From Pedobacter schmidteae (GTDB lineage Bacteria; Bacteroidota; Bacteroidia; Sphingobacteriales; Sphingobacteriaceae), in the NCBI RefSeq assembly GCF_900564155.1, contig NZ_LS999839.1, positions 1,671,097 to 1,735,096 of the forward strand: a stretch of 64,000 nucleotides of DNA, read 5' to 3'. This document shows positions 47,601-56,650 of this stretch, one piece after another (within the stretch, counting starts at the first letter, position 1; each line of letters begins with the position of its first letter). The notes under the pieces were generated by a model that ran no database searches, was not told the DNA's origin, and saw only the letters and a program-made list of their open reading frames with translations. The position numbers and the translations under genes are program-made.

Positions 47601-50363
47601 AATAGTCCACCTTAAAGTTGCAGTGGTATTTTCTGCAATGCTTACCGTAGTGTTGCGGTTAGATGGATCGTCAATAGTAGCCGTTCCACTGGCAACCGAC
47701 CATAAGCCGGTTCCGACAGCTGGCGCATTGCCCTGCAGGGTAAACACCCCGGAATTGAATTGTTCTGCATCCGTACCGGCATTTGCAACGGAAGGATTTT
47801 GGTTCACCGTAACGGTAACTACATTGGAAGGTATGGAAGAACAGGCCACACTGTTAAGTGTTGAAATTGCTGTTCTTCTGAACTGGGTAGTTGCCGTCAA
47901 AGCTGCAGTTGGTGTGTAGGTGGCTGATGTCGCATTGTTAATGGTAGTCCACAACGTTCCGTTTGCAGAGCTTTCCCATTTATAGCTGATTGCAGCGCCT
48001 GCTGATCCGCTTCCATTGGTAACAGAAGTAAAAGCCGCGGGAACGGCTCCTGTACAGATGGTTTGATCGGCACCAATTGTTCCGGCCCCGGTTATGTCCT
48101 GAACCGTGATGGTAACGGAACTGGTAGCCGCATCGCAGGAAACACCATTCAGTGTAGCACTATATACCCTTCTGAACTGTGTAGTCGTTGTAAGTACCCC
48201 AGGGGCATAGGTTGTAGCCGTAGCGCCAGCTATAGCTGCCCATGTGGCACCGCCATCTACAGATTTTTCCCACCTGTAAGCTGCAGTTGCCCCCGAAGTC
48301 CCGCCACTTCCTCCTGTTGAAGAGGTCAGGGCTGCAGCGCTTGCACCATTACAAATGGTCTGGTTGCTGCCAATGCTACCGGCATTAACGGCAGCCTGTA
48401 CGGTAACCACAATCTCAGCATAATCGCTTTCACAGCTTCCATTTGTTTGCGTGACAAAATATGTTGTATTTCCGGCAACCGCAGTACTTGGTACAGGAGC
48501 ATTTAAAGAAGATACGCCACCTTTGTTCCGGTACCACAATAACGTGTTCCCATTTGTAGGTGTAGCAGAAAGTGCCAATGCAGTAGAATTTAAACAATAC
48601 GTAACATTGGCAGCGGCTGTTGGTTTACCCGATACCGTTGCTATGGTATTACTCGCGGAATTGTTGCCCAGATTCTCGTTAACTTCAAGATTTATATTGG
48701 AAGAATTTAAATAACCCACTTGGGCTACATCTATATAAGAACTGGTTCCGGAAGCAGCTTTAACCCGGTAGCTTATCGCCGATGTACTGGCTCCGGATGC
48801 CAAATTCCCGCCGGTGTAAGTATAGGTATAAACATTGTTCCCACCAGATGGCGTGCCGGTGCTAAAAGTCCAATTTGGATTGGACAGGTTAGTAAAGGTG
48901 TAACTGCTAGGGCAGGTTTTGGTCACAACGATCTTATTTCCCGAAGTACCCACCGCGCCAACATTGGAAACCACTACGTTAAAATCATTTCCGTTGGCGT
49001 TCAGACACGGTACGCTCACCGATTTTGCTATCGTAAGGTCTACATTCTCGGCCAGTACGGGGGTGTTGACTTCAGCAAGATTGTTATCCGGGTCCAGGTC
49101 GGTAATATCTGTCGGGTTAATGGTCGCGATATTTCGCAGTGTATTTCCGGCAGGGACGGCACTTAATGTTCCTGTTACCGTAATTTTTCCGGTAGCTCCC
49201 GCAGCCATGTTCAAACTACCTGTAATCTCGTTGGTAGTAGCCGACTTATTTACCGTTGTGCCGGCTAAAAAGCCGGTGTGGCTAACAGTGCCGATGTTAA
49301 AAGCACTCAAAGGGATTAAATTACCATTGACATCAGTTAATTTGTCCTTAAACTCTATATTGTTCAATGCAACTGTATTGGCATTAACCACTTCAATGGT
49401 GTAGGTCACCTGGTTTGCATTTCCCGTAGAAATTGTACGCAGTACATCTTTATCCGCTCTTTTCGCAACCCGCACGTTTCCAGGGGTGGTTACAGTGAGG
49501 TTTCGGATCTCGTGGTTATTTTGCGAACCACCCGTAGCAGAAGTGAAACCGACTTTCAAAGTAGAAGGGGGCGCATAGCTAACTCCCTGCTGATCGACTA
49601 GTGTATAGGTGAATACCTGCGACAAAGTCCCGGTCGGCGAAGTGGCCCATCTTACTATAATATCATATTTACCGGTTGCATTTGGCTTGATCTCCACTTG
49701 CACCCTCCGGTAGAAACTGGCATCCGTTGGCCGGGATGAACTTTGTGTAGTTAACTGTATCTGCCCTGAGGGAGGGTTCGAAGTAGCCAATATTCTGTAA
49801 TTATCCGACTCCCGGCCTCTTACAGTAATACTGTTCGGTCTTTGCTGTGCTGTAAGCCCTGGTGCTGTTCCACCAGGGGTGCCGGCAGAGGCGGAAAAAT
49901 TTCCAAACTCATCCAGGGCGATGCCAAGATAAGCTCCTTTCAGCCCGGCCTGGCTTGGGGTCACATCCGTTCTAGGGGTATAACCCAACGCGGCACCTGT
50001 GCCACCCAACACAAATTGACCGGATGTAACGGAACCATCGAAAAGGAAAACCACGATGCCGTCCGCACCGCTGTTATTGTCATCATGCCAGGTTTTATAC
50101 TCAAAATCAAGCAATACCCCCAAGGTTGATGGAAATGCCTTATCTATATAAGCATACCCTCTTTTGTTACCAATATTCGGGGTAAGCCTCAACCAGCCCT
50201 GATTTACATTATCAATGCCCCCGGAGGTCAAAATGGCATCGCCCCCCATAACAATACCAGGGGCAGAGCTTTTCTTAAAATTCTCGGTTAAGGTAAATTG
50301 CGCAAAGGCCGCAGCGCAGGTAAAAATCTGCGCAATAAAAAAAAGAAGAAGACGTTTGTTCAT
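35697..50363 (-). CDS. Giant T9SS-secreted lectin/DUF11-repeat surface protein (4888 aa)
   Basis: ATG 50363 ([20 protein letters not shown]) begins a signal peptide cleaved near FAQ. Residues 23-295 resemble an L-type lectin domain ([25 protein letters not shown]). Then come DUF11-like modules, Ig/PKD-like modules with [11 protein letters not shown] and [11 protein letters not shown] (about 660-930), one DUF11 module from about 939, three from 1062, about 17 of another type from 1441, and nine of a third type from 3638. A cadherin-like module ([20 protein letters not shown]) spans 4704-4795, and a gliding-motility-type C-terminal domain ([33 protein letters not shown]) spans 4796-4888, a type B T9SS sorting signal. 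It is probably a cell-surface adhesin or filament that binds glycans through its tip. The frame is unbroken over 14.7 kb. Confidence 0.95.
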   Translation of the reverse strand: MNKRLLLFFIAQIFTCAAAFAQFTLTENFKKSSAPGIVMGGDAILTSGGIDNVNQGWLRLTPNIGNKRGYAYIDKAFPSTLGVLLDFEYKTWHDDNNSGADGIVVFLFDGSVTSGQFVLGGTGAALGYTPRTDVTPSQAGLKGAYLGIALDEFGNFSASAGTPGGTAPGLTAQQRPNSITVRGRESDNYRILATSNPPSGQIQLTTQSSSRPTDASFYRRVQVEIKPNATGKYDIIVRWATSPTGTLSQVFTYTLVDQQGVSYAPPSTLKVGFTSATGGSQNNHEIRNLTVTTPGNVRVAKRADKDVLRTISTGNANQVTYTIEVVNANTVALNNIEFKDKLTDVNGNLIPLSAFNIGTVSHTGFLAGTTVNKSATTNEITGSLNMAAGATGKITVTGTLSAVPAGNTLRNIATINPTDITDLDPDNNLAEVNTPVLAENVDLTIAKSVSVPCLNANGNDFNVVVSNVGAVGTSGNKIVVTKTCPSSYTFTNLSNPNWTFSTGTPSGGNNVYTYTYTGGNLASGASTSAISYRVKAASGTSSYIDVAQVGYLNSSNINLEVNENLGNNSASNTIATVSGKPTAAANVTYCLNSTALALSATPTNGNTLLWYRNKGGVSSLNAPVPSTAVAGNTTYFVTQTNGSCESDYAEIVVTVQAAVNAGSIGSNQTICNGASAAALTSSTGGSGGTSGATAAYRWEKSVDGGATWAAIAGATATTYAPGVLTTTTQFRRVYSATLNGVSCDAATSSVTITVQDITGAGTIGADQTICTGAVPAAFTSVTNGSGSAGAAISYKWESSANGTLWTTINNATSATYTPTAALTATTQFRRTAISTLNSVACSSIPSNVVTVTVNQNPSVANAGTDAEQFNSGVFTLQGNAPAVGTGLWSVASGTATIDDPSNRNTTVSIAENTTATLRWTISNGPCAVSADDVKITYTRRTDLQVSKTVDKTTPKVGENVTFTITAKNNGPSDASGVKIVDILKTGYTFVSSSSANYTAADGIWLLGNLGNGTAQSLTIIASVNANALTADYTNVATISGTETDPDGTNNIATLNNIAPVPSADIEINKTATPKPAVAGQALTYTITLKNNGPSTLKASDVFVLTENLPAGYSASTFTASAGTFNQATGNWSGLNLATGQQATLTIAGIVTAAASGTLTNTVSVAVPASISDPNISNNSKTDNTAITRLLDLGISKTSSPKPVIAGNNLTYTLTLSNNGPSALLASDIVKLNENFPANYTASTFTPSTGTFDKNTGNWTGLTLTQGQTATLTITGAVAANAVATLSNTVSVTAPSGTTDNNTANNTATELTTVNRSIDFEITKTAAPKPVTAGETLTYTITVSNKGTSAMTAADVLKVTDVLPSGFTGASYNASAGTYNATTGDWTGLTLASGQKASLTITGKVAANATGTLTNKAVLTLPTGITDPVGTNNEATDNTSIVAKPILAITKSGASGLTAGSTVNYILKIVNTGSSDAINAAINDAVPASVENVTWIATPNGAATLVSGGTGNGNAVAVRANIPAGNANNYISVNISGTLNPGAAGNIINTASVLPAEPQGSGSNSSVNANVTSSSGIVVSKAGLSSAAAGDAITYRIEVGNNGPSNATGVQVADLVPAALTNVSWTSQPQGGAVITSGATGLGNNINLIANVPAGAQHKVILNVTGTVKPDYAGSITNTVVATPQEAGSTPVQAQAVTGINSKPVFTIVKNGPATAIAGNAIAYTIIVRNTGPSNSLNTVITDNIPSGINNVAWTSSVTDGTASITAGTSGTGNALSLTGNFNANSTVQINVTGTVSSGLLGSIINSATVTPAEAGVVPVTSNEVKTSVNTKSGLTIAKNGPSSVISGSNITYTIEIGNTGPSDALNAVITDLIPAEIQNPSWTTATTGDVIIVSGGTGNGNSLQTVANIPAGTGNKVVITITGKASAAYNGSVTNIASVTASEQNSASPQSSVTTTINRLPAVSITKNGPSSVISGASISYSIDVINTSTADAQNLEIKDLVPSEISAISWTAVTTGAATVNGIASGTGNNIILTGNIPSGAANKITLHITGKISPAYNGTLSNTATATPAETGTTAKTSTVNTVAQKIPVLSIEKTGPENISAGQNISYILKVKNNATANADLAAITDNVPAAIQNVTWSATASGAASINGPTNGTGNNISLLGNIPAGSGNEISVTINGKVNPSANASLVNTATVTPAESGASAKISNIITTQVNKTPSVNLIKTGPATAKAGEAITYIIDAVNTGPSNADNLAIADALSAVLTNVTWTALASGTSTVAATSGTGNLALTGNLNVGDANKIRVTISGTIPANQLNTTISNTATATPAETGLTVNSNPANTVIANKSNISIVKSAPVSANAGELINYTLLVKNTGPSNALNASIADAVPADIQNVSWTAVANGAANIIFGATGTGNTVNVKANLPAGEANTILIQITGKLSPAFTGTSISNTASVTPAEAGNPTVNSNTASTSVSKQADLRISKTGPTNLFAGEQATYTITVENQGLGDVTGATISDLLPAAIINASWTVATQGTATTSVSSGTGNLNLSASLKAGGTDKVVITLVGTVDPAYQGANVINTATATPPSGVIDPSPASAVVTTSIARKANVRMVKSGPANAKAGEEIAYTLKITNQGPSTATGTTIVDLLPAGIVPLSATWTATATAGSSVSVASGTGNINLTADIAPVSGIIEVKIKALVSPSLADATSISNTATATVAAGITDPEPGNNTSSFNTVIDNDPNFTVAKSGPANANVGDQITYTILVKNTGSGDITEAFIVDNVPDDVEVLNWTATVNGTALIKSGSASSGTTNNVYTVADIPSGNNSVLITINGMIKQNAGSTFTNKAEATSGVVKGSSVSTSVNRSTDIAVIKAGPQTASAGERITYTVNVYNNGSVDVKDLEITDNVNTLLTDVSWTATATGSARISSVPNGTGNNVQLTGDISGGQDNFITITINGKIPSNAVLGPLSNTAMVTLSSGVTDYNMANNTSQVSTDVISTPTLVVQKTGPATASAGNQITYKIKVDNTGPSDAATVNIADLLPAELNAVQWQATVDGTTASITGANSGTGNVAVSAGIPAGARVVVDVTGTINPDFAGTIKNTATAKIGNNPAVSSPEISTVVSKLTNLTIVKSAANALSAGQPIVYTIELGNNGPSNATAAVLTDNIPAEILNPTWSSSVSGGAMVTANGTGGGNTLSLTGNIPKGGKIYVTINGTLAAHVTGNVSNSATISPSEPGNPPVVSTPAVTVVKQTPNLLLTKSAPTLSSGGRSITYALKLSNSGPSDARGTILTDAVPGNIENVNWTSSAVNGATVVSGDTGSGNNVSLIADIPANGSIDVVISGTINPLFKNTLVNTATATPSEPGIAQVQSTASTSVTPVVDFVISKSGPANVSAGETINYQVVVKNNGPSTALNALIADAVPPEISNVRWTTSAEGSAAILSADQGTGNNISVNADLPSAAADRIVINITGTVLSSFNGTISNTASVTPTETGIPVTSAPVTTAVSRQPIIKVTKGGPAILRSGNRISYLIKVVNEGTGDAINLAINDAAPAALTNLNWTVENIGAATTSAANGSGDINITANLPAGAANGVNIYVSGEIPAAFDGTILNAVTAQPSESGASASTSSVSTTVYRSSLTLVKTALNAVSKAGDVINYELTINNTGTSVLTDLVLEDAGADAGSITPAGITSLAAGATIKVTAKHTLSQAEVDQGRFSNSALVLAKAPDDSEVTDVSGNTAGDDLPTVVQITPAPAVTLLKEIAGNVPNQAGQIINYNLTVKNTGNVTLNNLLITDANAVIAGSPIPQLAPGATAVVTASHILTQADVDAGTYINTAEVTASPAIGVNVSDKSGTTETNDDPTAAIIVPNGAMSLTKVANNTGSKAGDVINYTIVVKNTGNVTLSNVVVSDTGADAGSVLPASVAVLAPGASATLSAKHTLTQSDVDNGSYSNQASVAALDTKGTFVSTPKSDDPNTPAVDDATVVNIAESGSLTLTKSADNTGSKAGDVISYTIVVKNTGNVTLNNISVIDAGADAGSISPASIVSLAPDLTATVTAKHTLTQTEIDSGIYSNQASVSGSTPKGTVIGKPQSDDPNTPAVDDATVITIVPAGAMSLTKVADNMATKAGDVINYTIVVKNTGNVTLNNITVSDAGADPGSVGPANIASLAPGATATVKAKHTLTQAEVDNGSYSNQASVVAKDPKNAVVSTPKSDDPNTPAADDATVSTIAANAAMRLTKVANNMGAKAGDVINYTIVVTNTGNVTLSNIVVSDVGADAGSVSPAIIAVLAPNASATITAKHTLTQAEVDNGTYSNQASVTAKDPKNAVVSTPKSDDPNTPATDDATVSNIVPNGAMRLTKVAGNTGTKAGDVINYTMVVTNTGNVTLNNVMVVDAGADPSSVSPANIASLAPNASVTVTAKHTLTQTEVDNGSYSNQASVSGSDPKGNPIGNVKSDDPNTSAPNDATVISLASNPVVTLVKTGVVSTDANSVTYSFSIKNTGNVTLSAIIISDPKIGLIRTVAAPLSPGMSTIETAVYTLSQADKNAGSVSNSATVTAKSPSGQTVSDVSGTAESNNTPTVTVVPQKALISLVKTASFSGNKITYTFSIKNLGNVTLNAVELSDTKLGINNKAITLANGLLPDATVVITEVYTLTQTDKDLGQVSNTATVQAKGPSGATVQDVSGTSESNNSPTVTAVPKSPVAVDDKVETKANSPIIIPVLTNDDPGNSSLDVLTIEIVTQPQHGTVKVNADGTVTFSPTPGYTGADSFQYRVKDAFGYYTNVATVSLNANFFEIRVPNLFTPNGDGINDTFEIRGLNQYQDNELAIFNRWGNEVFKQKGYQNTWTGEGLNEGTYYYILRAKRVGSNQYEVFKGYVTLVRAFKK
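36255..39452 (-). repeat. Nine tandem DUF11-like modules, third type (about 112-121 aa each)
   Basis: Residues 3638-4703 of the giant protein. Five central copies are exactly 121 residues (363 bp) and share [37 protein letters not shown] and KSDDPNTPA. The first two and the last two copies are more divergent. The DNA of neighbouring copies differs at many third codon positions although the protein is almost the same. Confidence 0.9.
39453..46043 (-). repeat. About 17 tandem DUF11-like modules, second type (about 129 aa each)
   Basis: Residues 1441-3637 of the giant protein. Each copy starts with a K-S/N/T-G-P motif after a short beta strand (for example [20 protein letters not shown]), then NTGPSNA, VTWTA, GTGN, NIPAG, ITGT and NTATATPAE. 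Copies are diverged in sequence but keep the order of motifs, which suggests an old array under selection for fold rather than recent duplication. Confidence 0.85.
46044..47180 (-). repeat. Three tandem DUF11-like modules, first type (about 126 aa each)
   Basis: Residues 1062-1440 of the giant protein. The copies start [40 protein letters not shown] and [20 protein letters not shown], each followed by GNWSGL/GNWTGL/GDWTGL and a DPN/DNN/DPVGTNN turn. They form the boundary between the lectin/Ig-like head and the long stalk. Confidence 0.88.
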
Positions 50364-50472
50364 GAACAATTAAATGTTTGGCTTATCTGTGGATCTGGGG
50401 ATGAGCACTTCCACAGCGCAAAAATTCATGAATAAATCTACTTTTATTGCCTAACAGAAGGCTTTTAATGCA

Positions 50473-50489
50473 CTGATTTTGAAAATCAG
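50473..50489. terminator. Short dyad behind the AraC-type gene
   Basis: CTGATTTT and AAAATCAG flank one base (50473-50489), 8 bp beyond the stop of the minus-strand AraC-type gene. Only a weak hairpin would form, and no T-run follows. The rest of the gap to the giant gene (50364-50497) shows no match to TAnnTTTG in the transcribed direction, so the giant gene's promoter is not located. Confidence 0.25.
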
Positions 50490-50497
50490 GACATCTA

Positions 50498-51679
50498 TTA
50501 CGCAGCTTTGTCTTTCAGCGCAGTAAGGTAGTTTGATGGTGTTATGCCTGTTGTTCTTTTAAAAGCAACAGAAAAAGTATTGCGGGAGGAAAATCCGGCA
50601 TCTTGGGCAATTGCCTCCAAAGTAAACTGCTTCCACTCACCAGCCTCAAGCCTGTCTTTTACATAATGAACACGCATATTGTTGATATAGGTGTTGAAGT
50701 TGAGCTTATAGTGGTTATTGAAAAGATCGGACAACTTATGGTTGGGGACTTCCAGCAGGGAAGCAAGATCACTTACGGTAAGCCCGGCCTTTCTGAAAAC
50801 CTGGGTTTGCCTGATATATGCTTCAACCCTGGCAACAAGAGCACTATCATATAATTTAACCCGGCTTTCGTCGGATTCATTTTCCTGCCGGCTTAAACGA
50901 GCTTCGGCCTTGGTATATCCTTTCGGTTTTATCCTGACAAAACCGAAGATCAGAGCCGGACTCAGAAAAAATGAGCCACTAAGCATTAGCAATGCCAACC
51001 CTATGAACAACACAAGTTTTCCGGATTTCAGGATACGCCAGGTATCATCAAAATTTGCCAGCACATTTAAATTTACGGCAAGCATCCCGAAAAAAATCAT
51101 ACCACAAATAATCGTAAAGGAGAAAATCCAGGTATGTGTCTTTTTTTCATATTGTCTTGTTTTTGCAGCCAATATGGCCAGTCGAAATTGCAGTAAAGTA
51201 AACACGAGCGCCGATAGAGGAAAAGTGAACCAATGCCAGTTGGGTACAATATACTTGTTGTTGCTGAAGGCAAATGCTACATTACTTTCTATTTGGTTCA
51301 CTACCCATTGCTGGGTGGCAGCATCGGCAAGACTATAAGGCATAATAGAAACTAACGCCGGAATAATAATGCTAAGATATAGCAGATGATTTAACTTGAA
51401 TACAGCATGAGATGGGTACAGAGAACCTCTGATATAAAGAAAAAAACAAGGTGCTATGAGATAATAAAATGGCAGACCTTTATTGAAAAGTACGGGATAC
51501 TCCTTTATCAGCCCGGAATTGGTAAGCAAATAGATAATGCTGTACCAAATTATTCCAAATATAGCAATGCACAGCAAAAGGTTCAAATAACGTCGGTCTC
51601 TGCCGAAAATGAGAAGCTTAATTGTGACCAGACTAAGTATAAAAACCGAACCAATAATTACAATAAATATCAGATGCAA
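50498..51679 (-). CDS. AraC-family regulator with N-terminal membrane sensor domain (TTG start)
   Basis: No in-frame ATG lies between the upstream stop at 51709 and the first membrane helix, so TTG at 51679 is the likely start, giving 393 residues. Residues about 1-250 hold seven predicted membrane helices (LIFIVIIGSVFILSLVTIK, FYYLIAPCFFLYIRG, LVLFIGLALLMLSGSFF). The C-terminal 100 residues are an AraC DNA-binding domain (GLTVSDLASLLEVPNHKLSD, FTLEAIAQDAGFSSRNTFSV, FKRTTGITPSNYL). It may sense an envelope signal and act on the giant-adhesin operon, whose start lies 134 bp downstream on the same strand; this link is only by position. Confidence 0.92.
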   Translation of the reverse strand: MHLIFIVIIGSVFILSLVTIKLLIFGRDRRYLNLLLCIAIFGIIWYSIIYLLTNSGLIKEYPVLFNKGLPFYYLIAPCFFLYIRGSLYPSHAVFKLNHLLYLSIIIPALVSIMPYSLADAATQQWVVNQIESNVAFAFSNNKYIVPNWHWFTFPLSALVFTLLQFRLAILAAKTRQYEKKTHTWIFSFTIICGMIFFGMLAVNLNVLANFDDTWRILKSGKLVLFIGLALLMLSGSFFLSPALIFGFVRIKPKGYTKAEARLSRQENESDESRVKLYDSALVARVEAYIRQTQVFRKAGLTVSDLASLLEVPNHKLSDLFNNHYKLNFNTYINNMRVHYVKDRLEAGEWKQFTLEAIAQDAGFSSRNTFSVAFKRTTGITPSNYLTALKDKAA

Positions 51680-51853
51680 GTCGTTAAAATATAATGTTAC
51701 ACGAAGTTAAAACTTTAATACATAAACCTTGAAACAATTTAAAATATAATGCTCCCCATGTATTATGCAGCATAACATAAATATCCATGTTTGTTGGAGG
51801 GAAAAGAATTGATCTGCTGAATTTCAGTTGCTATATGTTTAATACCAAGTGAT

Positions 51854-52417
51854 TTAAGAAAGACATTCGTTGGATAAAACAGCTTTATCGGAATGTATTT
51901 GCATCAACGTTAACACTTCCCGCCAGTTGTTGGCCCGGATGTGGTGAGTATGATTGATATTGTGTCCAGCAGTGAACATGATTGGGGTGCCTTTGCAGTA
52001 ATCGAGGTTCTTGCAATGGTCGTCAATCAGATAGTCCGTAGCTATTACGCTTTTGTCACCACAAAAAATAATGTTTTTCCAGCTGATGAAAGGAAAGTGC
52101 TCGGCCAGCCATTCTCTTTTTTCAAACAGCGAAAGCGGGAATTCCATTGCCGCAGAAACGATGTAAATATCAAAGTCTTCAGAGAGCTTTTTTACCACTT
52201 CTATGGCGCCTTCCATTACAGGGATGGTTCTGAAGAAACCGGGTGTGTATACAAATTTATGTACGGCTTCTTTATCCGGGAATGCGTCCGACTCCCTAAC
52301 ACCAAGAAAAATCTCTGAGCCAAGTTTTACGCCGTACTCTCTTTCGTACCAGTTTAGCCATTGTGCTTCTATGTCGGCCAGAACTCCATCCATGTCTATT
52401 CCAATTGTTTTCTTCAT
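51854..52417 (-). CDS. 5'(3')-deoxyribonucleotidase-like HAD phosphatase
   Basis: The 187-residue protein has the HAD motif I DMDGVLAD at residues 8-15 with both aspartates, SAAMEFP as motif II, and TDYLIDDHCKNLDYCKG as the acidic motif IV. This fits the NT5C-type deoxynucleotidases, which remove phosphate from (deoxy)nucleoside monophosphates, in a bacterial form often annotated as 5' nucleotidase, deoxy (pyrimidine), type C. It is divergent from the DeoR-type regulator and shares a control region with it. The 174 bp between its stop and the AraC-type gene hold TAAAATATAATG twice (51685 and 51740) and no gene. Confidence 0.92.
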   Translation of the reverse strand: MKKTIGIDMDGVLADIEAQWLNWYEREYGVKLGSEIFLGVRESDAFPDKEAVHKFVYTPGFFRTIPVMEGAIEVVKKLSEDFDIYIVSAAMEFPLSLFEKREWLAEHFPFISWKNIIFCGDKSVIATDYLIDDHCKNLDYCKGTPIMFTAGHNINHTHHIRANNWREVLTLMQIHSDKAVLSNECLS

Positions 52418-52471
52418 CTTATGTTTTTGTTATTTATGTGTCTTGAGGCATTAATTTGAATGATATTGCAA

Positions 52472-52504
52472 CAAATGTAGTGATATATTGCAATATATTG
52501 CAAA
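52472..52504 (-). promoter_or_regulatory. Promoter of the nucleotidase gene
   Basis: On the minus strand TTTG (52504-52501) is followed after 21 bp by TACATTTG (52479-52472), a good fit to the Bacteroidota -33/-7 pattern. The -7 box is 54 bp upstream of the ATG. The first operator palindrome (52488-52503) covers the -33 box and the spacer, so a repressor bound there would block this promoter. Confidence 0.6.
52488..52503. promoter_or_regulatory. Operator palindrome 1 (DeoR/nucleotidase control region)
   Basis: TTGCAATATATTGCAA is a perfect 16-bp palindrome. Related half-sites ATATTGCAAC (52463-52472) and ATATTGCAT (52518-52526) lie nearby. It sits within the nucleotidase promoter. Confidence 0.6.
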
Positions 52505-52536
52505 TAATATCGCTAAATATTGCATGAAATTATTGT

Positions 52537-52544
52537 TATATTTG
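52537..52544 (+). promoter_or_regulatory. -7 box of the DeoR-type gene
   Basis: TATATTTG matches TAnnTTTG, 20 bp before the ATG at 52565. Its last three bases are part of operator palindrome 2. No clear TTTG was found at the usual distance upstream. Confidence 0.45.
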
Positions 52545-52557
52545 CAATATGTTGCAG
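52542..52557. promoter_or_regulatory. Operator palindrome 2 (DeoR/nucleotidase control region)
   Basis: TTGCAATATGTTGCAG matches palindrome 1 at 14 of 16 positions and begins 54 bp after it, about five helical turns. It overlaps the -7 box of the regulator gene and ends 7 bp before its start codon, as expected for autorepression. Confidence 0.55.
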
Positions 52558-52564
52558 TTAAGTT

Positions 52565-53314
52565 ATGATTAAGGCAGAAAGAAAACAGCTGATTATTTCC
52601 CATGTCAGCAAAGATCAAAAGGTACTTTTAAGTGAATTGAGCACGCTGTTAAATGTGTCTGAAGATACTGTAAGACGAGATATCAGGGAACTTTCGGACG
52701 AGGGCTTGCTGAAGGCTGTTCGTGGAGGTGCGATTTTACATTCACCTATCCCTTTACATTTCCGGGACAGGGAACATTACGATGTGAGCCATAAGCAGAT
52801 TATTGCAGAAAAGGCCCTCAGGTTTATCAAAGATGGACAGGTGGTGCTTTTTGATTCGGGCACTTCGGCACTGGTTGTAGCCACGCATTTGCCTAAAGAA
52901 CGGAAAATTACCGCTATTACTAATAGTTTCCCGGTTGCTTCGGTATTGGAAGATCATCCCAATGCCGAGGTAATTTTTATTGGTGGACGCCTCAATAAAA
53001 CGGCATTTTCGACCTCTGGTCATGAGGTGATCCGTACATTGGGCGGCGTTAGTCCGGATATTTGTTTCCTTGGAATTTGCAGCATTGACATCCATAACGG
53101 AGTAACCGGAAAGGATTATGAAGATTCGCAGGTTAAAAAAATGATGGTAGAAAAGGCCAAACGTGTAATTGCGCTTTCGACGCTGGAAAAAATAGGGACG
53201 GCAGAACCTTACCTGATTTGTACTGCAACAGCTATTGATACAATTATTACAGATATTGAACCAACGCATGCCGATCTGCTGCCATATACAGCGGCAGGAA
53301 TCGAAATTGTATAG
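52565..53314 (+). CDS. DeoR/GlpR-family transcriptional regulator
   Basis: The 249-residue protein has the DeoR helix-turn-helix (VLLSELSTLLNVSEDTVRRD, then LSDEGLLKAVRGGAIL) in residues 5-60 and a DeoRC sugar-phosphate sensing domain with FDSGTSALVVATHLP, TNSFPVASVL, FIGGRLNKT and a late ALSTLEKIGTAEPYLIC. Such repressors respond to a phosphorylated sugar or related metabolite. Here it is divergent from a deoxynucleotidase, and both promoters carry the same palindrome, so it probably controls both genes. The ligand might be a deoxyribose or nucleotide-derived phosphate, which is inference. It converges with dxs, 23 bp apart. Confidence 0.94.
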   Translation: MIKAERKQLIISHVSKDQKVLLSELSTLLNVSEDTVRRDIRELSDEGLLKAVRGGAILHSPIPLHFRDREHYDVSHKQIIAEKALRFIKDGQVVLFDSGTSALVVATHLPKERKITAITNSFPVASVLEDHPNAEVIFIGGRLNKTAFSTSGHEVIRTLGGVSPDICFLGICSIDIHNGVTGKDYEDSQVKKMMVEKAKRVIALSTLEKIGTAEPYLICTATAIDTIITDIEPTHADLLPYTAAGIEIV

Positions 53315-53337
53315 CAGTTGGCTTTAGTACCTTGTAA

Positions 53338-55266
53338 TTAAGACGCTATTGTTTTAGTGGTTCTGCTAACCGCAATTTTTTCGACCGTCTTGATAATAGC
53401 ATTGGTGTCGTAGCCACATAACGCCCATAATTCAGGTTGCTCGCCATGTTCTATAAATTCATCAGGTATGCCCAGTCTGATTACCTGTGCGTTGTATTGA
53501 TGATCGGCCATAAATTCAAGTACAGCACTGCCCATTCCGCCCTGAATGCAGCCATCTTCAACCGTAACTACATGTTTGTAACGCTTAAATACATCATGCA
53601 ACAAGTCTTCATCCAGTGGTTTTACAAAACGCATATCATAATGAGCGGGGTGAATGCCTTCGCTGTTGAGTTCTTTGCAGGCTTCTACAGCAAAATTGCC
53701 TACGTGACCTATGGTTAAGATGGCAACATCTTCGCCATCACATATTTTCCGGCCTTTGCCTTTGTCAATGGTTTTAAAAGGACGTTTCCAGTCGGGCATT
53801 ACGCCGGTTCCCCTAGGGTAACGGATAGAAAATGGCCCGGCATTTTCCTGTTGCGCTGTATACATCAGATTGCGCAACTCCTCCTCATTCATTGGTGCTG
53901 CAACGGTCATGTTTGGAATGCAACGCATGTAAGCCAGATCGTATGCGCCGTGGTGTGTAGCGCCATCTGATCCGGCAACGCCGGCACGGTCCAGGCAAAA
54001 TACTACATTCAGATTTTGTATAGCTACATCATGTATCACCTGATCGTATGCCCTTTGCATAAAGCTGGAGTAGATGTTGCAAAATGGTACAAGACCTTGC
54101 GTAGCCAGTCCTGCCGAAAAAGTTACGGCATGTTGTTCGGCAATGCCTACATCAAATGCACGCGTTGGCATGGCTTTCATCATGATGTTCATGGACGAGC
54201 CGGAAGGCATTGCAGGTGTAATGCCTACAATATTTTTATTGGCCTCTGCCAGTTCTACCAGGGTATGTCCAAAAACGTCCTGATATTTTGGAGGCTGTGG
54301 TTTATCGGATACAGAACGTTTGATTTCGCCTGTAATTTTATCAAACAGACCTGGAGCATGCCATTTGGTCTGGTCTTTTTCGGCTAATGCAAAACCTTTA
54401 CCTTTTAAAGTTACGCAATGTAACAGTTTAGGGCCGGGAATGTCTTTCAGGTCTCTGATCACCTGTACCAAACGTTGCACATCATGTCCATCAACTGGTC
54501 CGAAGTATCTGAAATTTAAGGCCTCAAATAAATTGCTCTGTTTGAGCAAAGTGCCTTTAATGCTTTTCTCTATTTTCTTTACAAACTTATGTGCATTTGG
54601 GCCAAGTTCCGAAAGCTTGAAAAGCACCTGCGAAATATCTTCTCTGAATCGGTTGTACGATTTGGAGGTGGTAATGTTGGTTAAATATTCTTTTAGGGCT
54701 CCTACATTGGGATCTATTGACATGCAATTGTCGTTCAGGATGACCAACAGGTTTGAATTTTCAATGCCGGCATGGTTTAAACCCTCAAAAGCCAGTCCTG
54801 CCGTCATGGCACCATCACCAATTACAGCCACATGCTGGCGGTCTGTTTCACCTTTATAATGCGAAGCAACGGCCATACCCAAAGCTGCAGAAATAGAGGT
54901 GGAAGAGTGTCCTACACCAAAGGTGTCGTACTCGCTTTCGCTGATCTTAGGGAATCCACTGATACCGTTAATGATGCGATTGGTGTGAAATACAGATTTC
55001 CTTCCGGTCAGTATTTTATGACCGTAAGCTTGGTGACCAACATCCCATACCAACTTGTCGTAGGGGGTATTTAATACATAATGCAAAGCAACCGTTAGCT
55101 CCACAACACCCAGACTGGAAGAAAAATGACCACCATTTACGCTGACCACATCGATGATGTGCTGGCGCAATTCCTGGGCAATTTGCTCTAAGTCTTGTTC
55201 TTTATACCGCTTTAAATCAGCAGGATAATTTATGTTGGGTAAAAACGGACCGTTAATATCTTCCAT
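53338..55266 (-). CDS. dxs: 1-deoxy-D-xylulose-5-phosphate synthase
   Basis: From ATG 55266 ([20 protein letters not shown]) the protein has 642 residues, the usual DXS length. It shows the thiamine-diphosphate region [18 protein letters not shown] with LVILNDN near residues 148-178, [17 protein letters not shown], the central [18 protein letters not shown] and [20 protein letters not shown], and the C-terminal transketolase domain. It condenses pyruvate and glyceraldehyde 3-phosphate to start the MEP isoprenoid pathway and also feeds thiamine and pyridoxal synthesis. It is divergent from glyA across a 93-bp gap; a possible minus-strand -7 box (TATTTTTG) lies at 55341-55348. Confidence 0.97.
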   Translation of the reverse strand: MEDINGPFLPNINYPADLKRYKEQDLEQIAQELRQHIIDVVSVNGGHFSSSLGVVELTVALHYVLNTPYDKLVWDVGHQAYGHKILTGRKSVFHTNRIINGISGFPKISESEYDTFGVGHSSTSISAALGMAVASHYKGETDRQHVAVIGDGAMTAGLAFEGLNHAGIENSNLLVILNDNCMSIDPNVGALKEYLTNITTSKSYNRFREDISQVLFKLSELGPNAHKFVKKIEKSIKGTLLKQSNLFEALNFRYFGPVDGHDVQRLVQVIRDLKDIPGPKLLHCVTLKGKGFALAEKDQTKWHAPGLFDKITGEIKRSVSDKPQPPKYQDVFGHTLVELAEANKNIVGITPAMPSGSSMNIMMKAMPTRAFDVGIAEQHAVTFSAGLATQGLVPFCNIYSSFMQRAYDQVIHDVAIQNLNVVFCLDRAGVAGSDGATHHGAYDLAYMRCIPNMTVAAPMNEEELRNLMYTAQQENAGPFSIRYPRGTGVMPDWKRPFKTIDKGKGRKICDGEDVAILTIGHVGNFAVEACKELNSEGIHPAHYDMRFVKPLDEDLLHDVFKRYKHVVTVEDGCIQGGMGSAVLEFMADHQYNAQVIRLGIPDEFIEHGEQPELWALCGYDTNAIIKTVEKIAVSRTTKTIAS

Positions 55267-55359
55267 GCAGGCTTTATAGAATAGAAAATACAAAGTAAGG
55301 TATTTTGTTATTAAACTAAGAAGGAAAATCGCTAATTTTACAAAAATATACTTCGATAA

Positions 55360-56631
55360 ATGACTAGAGATACTTTAATTTTTGATTTGATTGACAAAGA
55401 ATTGGGCCGTCAGGAGCATGGTCTGGAGCTGATTGCTTCTGAAAATTTTGTAAGCAAACAGGTGATGGAGGCTGCAGGTTCATGTTTAACCAATAAATAT
55501 GCTGAAGGCCTTCCGGGTAAAAGATACTATGGTGGATGTCAGGTGGTGGATACGATTGAAAGCCTGGCCATTGAGCGTGCAAAACAGCTTTTTGGAGCGG
55601 AGTGGGTAAACGTTCAGCCGCACTCAGGTGCACAGGCTAATGCTGCGGTTATGCTGGCTGTAATCCAACCTGGAGATAAAATTCTGGGCTTTGATCTTTC
55701 GCACGGTGGACACTTAACACATGGTTCTCCGGTTAACTTTTCGGGAAAATTGTATCGTCCTTTATTTTATGGAGTGACCAAAGAAGATGGCAGAATTGAC
55801 TATGCAAAGCTGGAAGAAGTGGCTTTGGCTGAGCGTCCTAAGCTGATCATTGTTGGTGCTTCTGCTTATTCAAGAGAGTGGGATTATGCTTTTGTACGTA
55901 GTGTTGCTGATAAAATCGGAGCCTTAGTGATGGCAGATATTTCTCATCCGGCAGGCTTAATTGCCCGCGGATTGTTACAAAACCCACTTCCTCATTGCCA
56001 TATTGTTACGACTACCACACACAAAACTTTACGTGGGCCACGTGGCGGTATGATTATGATGGGCAAGGATTTTGAAAACCCATTCGGATTGAAAACTCCT
56101 AAAGGAGAAACCAGGATGATGTCGTCTGTTTTAGATATGGCTGTTTTTCCTGGTACACAAGGTGGGCCTTTGGAACATATTATTGCTGCTAAAGCGATTG
56201 CTTTTGGTGAGGCTTTAAGTGACGAATATTTAGCCTATGTAAAACAGGTTCAGGCCAATGCTCAGGCCATGGCAAAAGCTTTTGTGGCTAAAGGTTATGG
56301 TATCATTTCTGGTGGTACGGATAATCACTTAATGCTGATCGACCTGCGCAATAAAAATATTACCGGCAAGCTGGCCGAGGCCGCTTTAGAGAAAGCTGAG
56401 ATTACTGTAAATAAAAACATGGTTCCTTTTGACGACAAATCTCCATTTGTAACTTCAGGTATCAGGGTAGGTACAGCGGCGATTACGACAAGAGGTTTTA
56501 AAGAAACTGAAATGCAGGAAATTGTTGACCTGATTGATCAGGTGCTGACCAATGCAGAAGATGAAAATAATTTAGCACAGGTAAAAGAAAAAGTGATAAG
56601 TTTAGTAAGCCGTTTCCCATTATATAAATAA
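55360..56631 (+). CDS. glyA: Serine hydroxymethyltransferase
   Basis: The 423-residue protein has the family start ([20 protein letters not shown]), [37 protein letters not shown], and the PLP lysine K222 in [17 protein letters not shown]. It moves the hydroxymethyl group between serine and tetrahydrofolate, supplying glycine and one-carbon units in the cytoplasm. It stands alone with its own start just 93 bp from dxs on the other strand, and the hybrid kinase follows 19 bp after its stop, so the two may share a transcript. Confidence 0.97.
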   Translation: MTRDTLIFDLIDKELGRQEHGLELIASENFVSKQVMEAAGSCLTNKYAEGLPGKRYYGGCQVVDTIESLAIERAKQLFGAEWVNVQPHSGAQANAAVMLAVIQPGDKILGFDLSHGGHLTHGSPVNFSGKLYRPLFYGVTKEDGRIDYAKLEEVALAERPKLIIVGASAYSREWDYAFVRSVADKIGALVMADISHPAGLIARGLLQNPLPHCHIVTTTTHKTLRGPRGGMIMMGKDFENPFGLKTPKGETRMMSSVLDMAVFPGTQGGPLEHIIAAKAIAFGEALSDEYLAYVKQVQANAQAMAKAFVAKGYGIISGGTDNHLMLIDLRNKNITGKLAEAALEKAEITVNKNMVPFDDKSPFVTSGIRVGTAAITTRGFKETEMQEIVDLIDQVLTNAEDENNLAQVKEKVISLVSRFPLYK

Positions 56632-56650
56632 CGGCTTTACAAAAAGCTAA

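Noticed and set aside
37234..49404. Many plus-strand open frames repeating with the period of the giant gene
   Set aside because: They are antisense shadows of the repeat modules: same spacing (363 bp), low-complexity Val/Ala/Pro/Leu translations and no protein family features.
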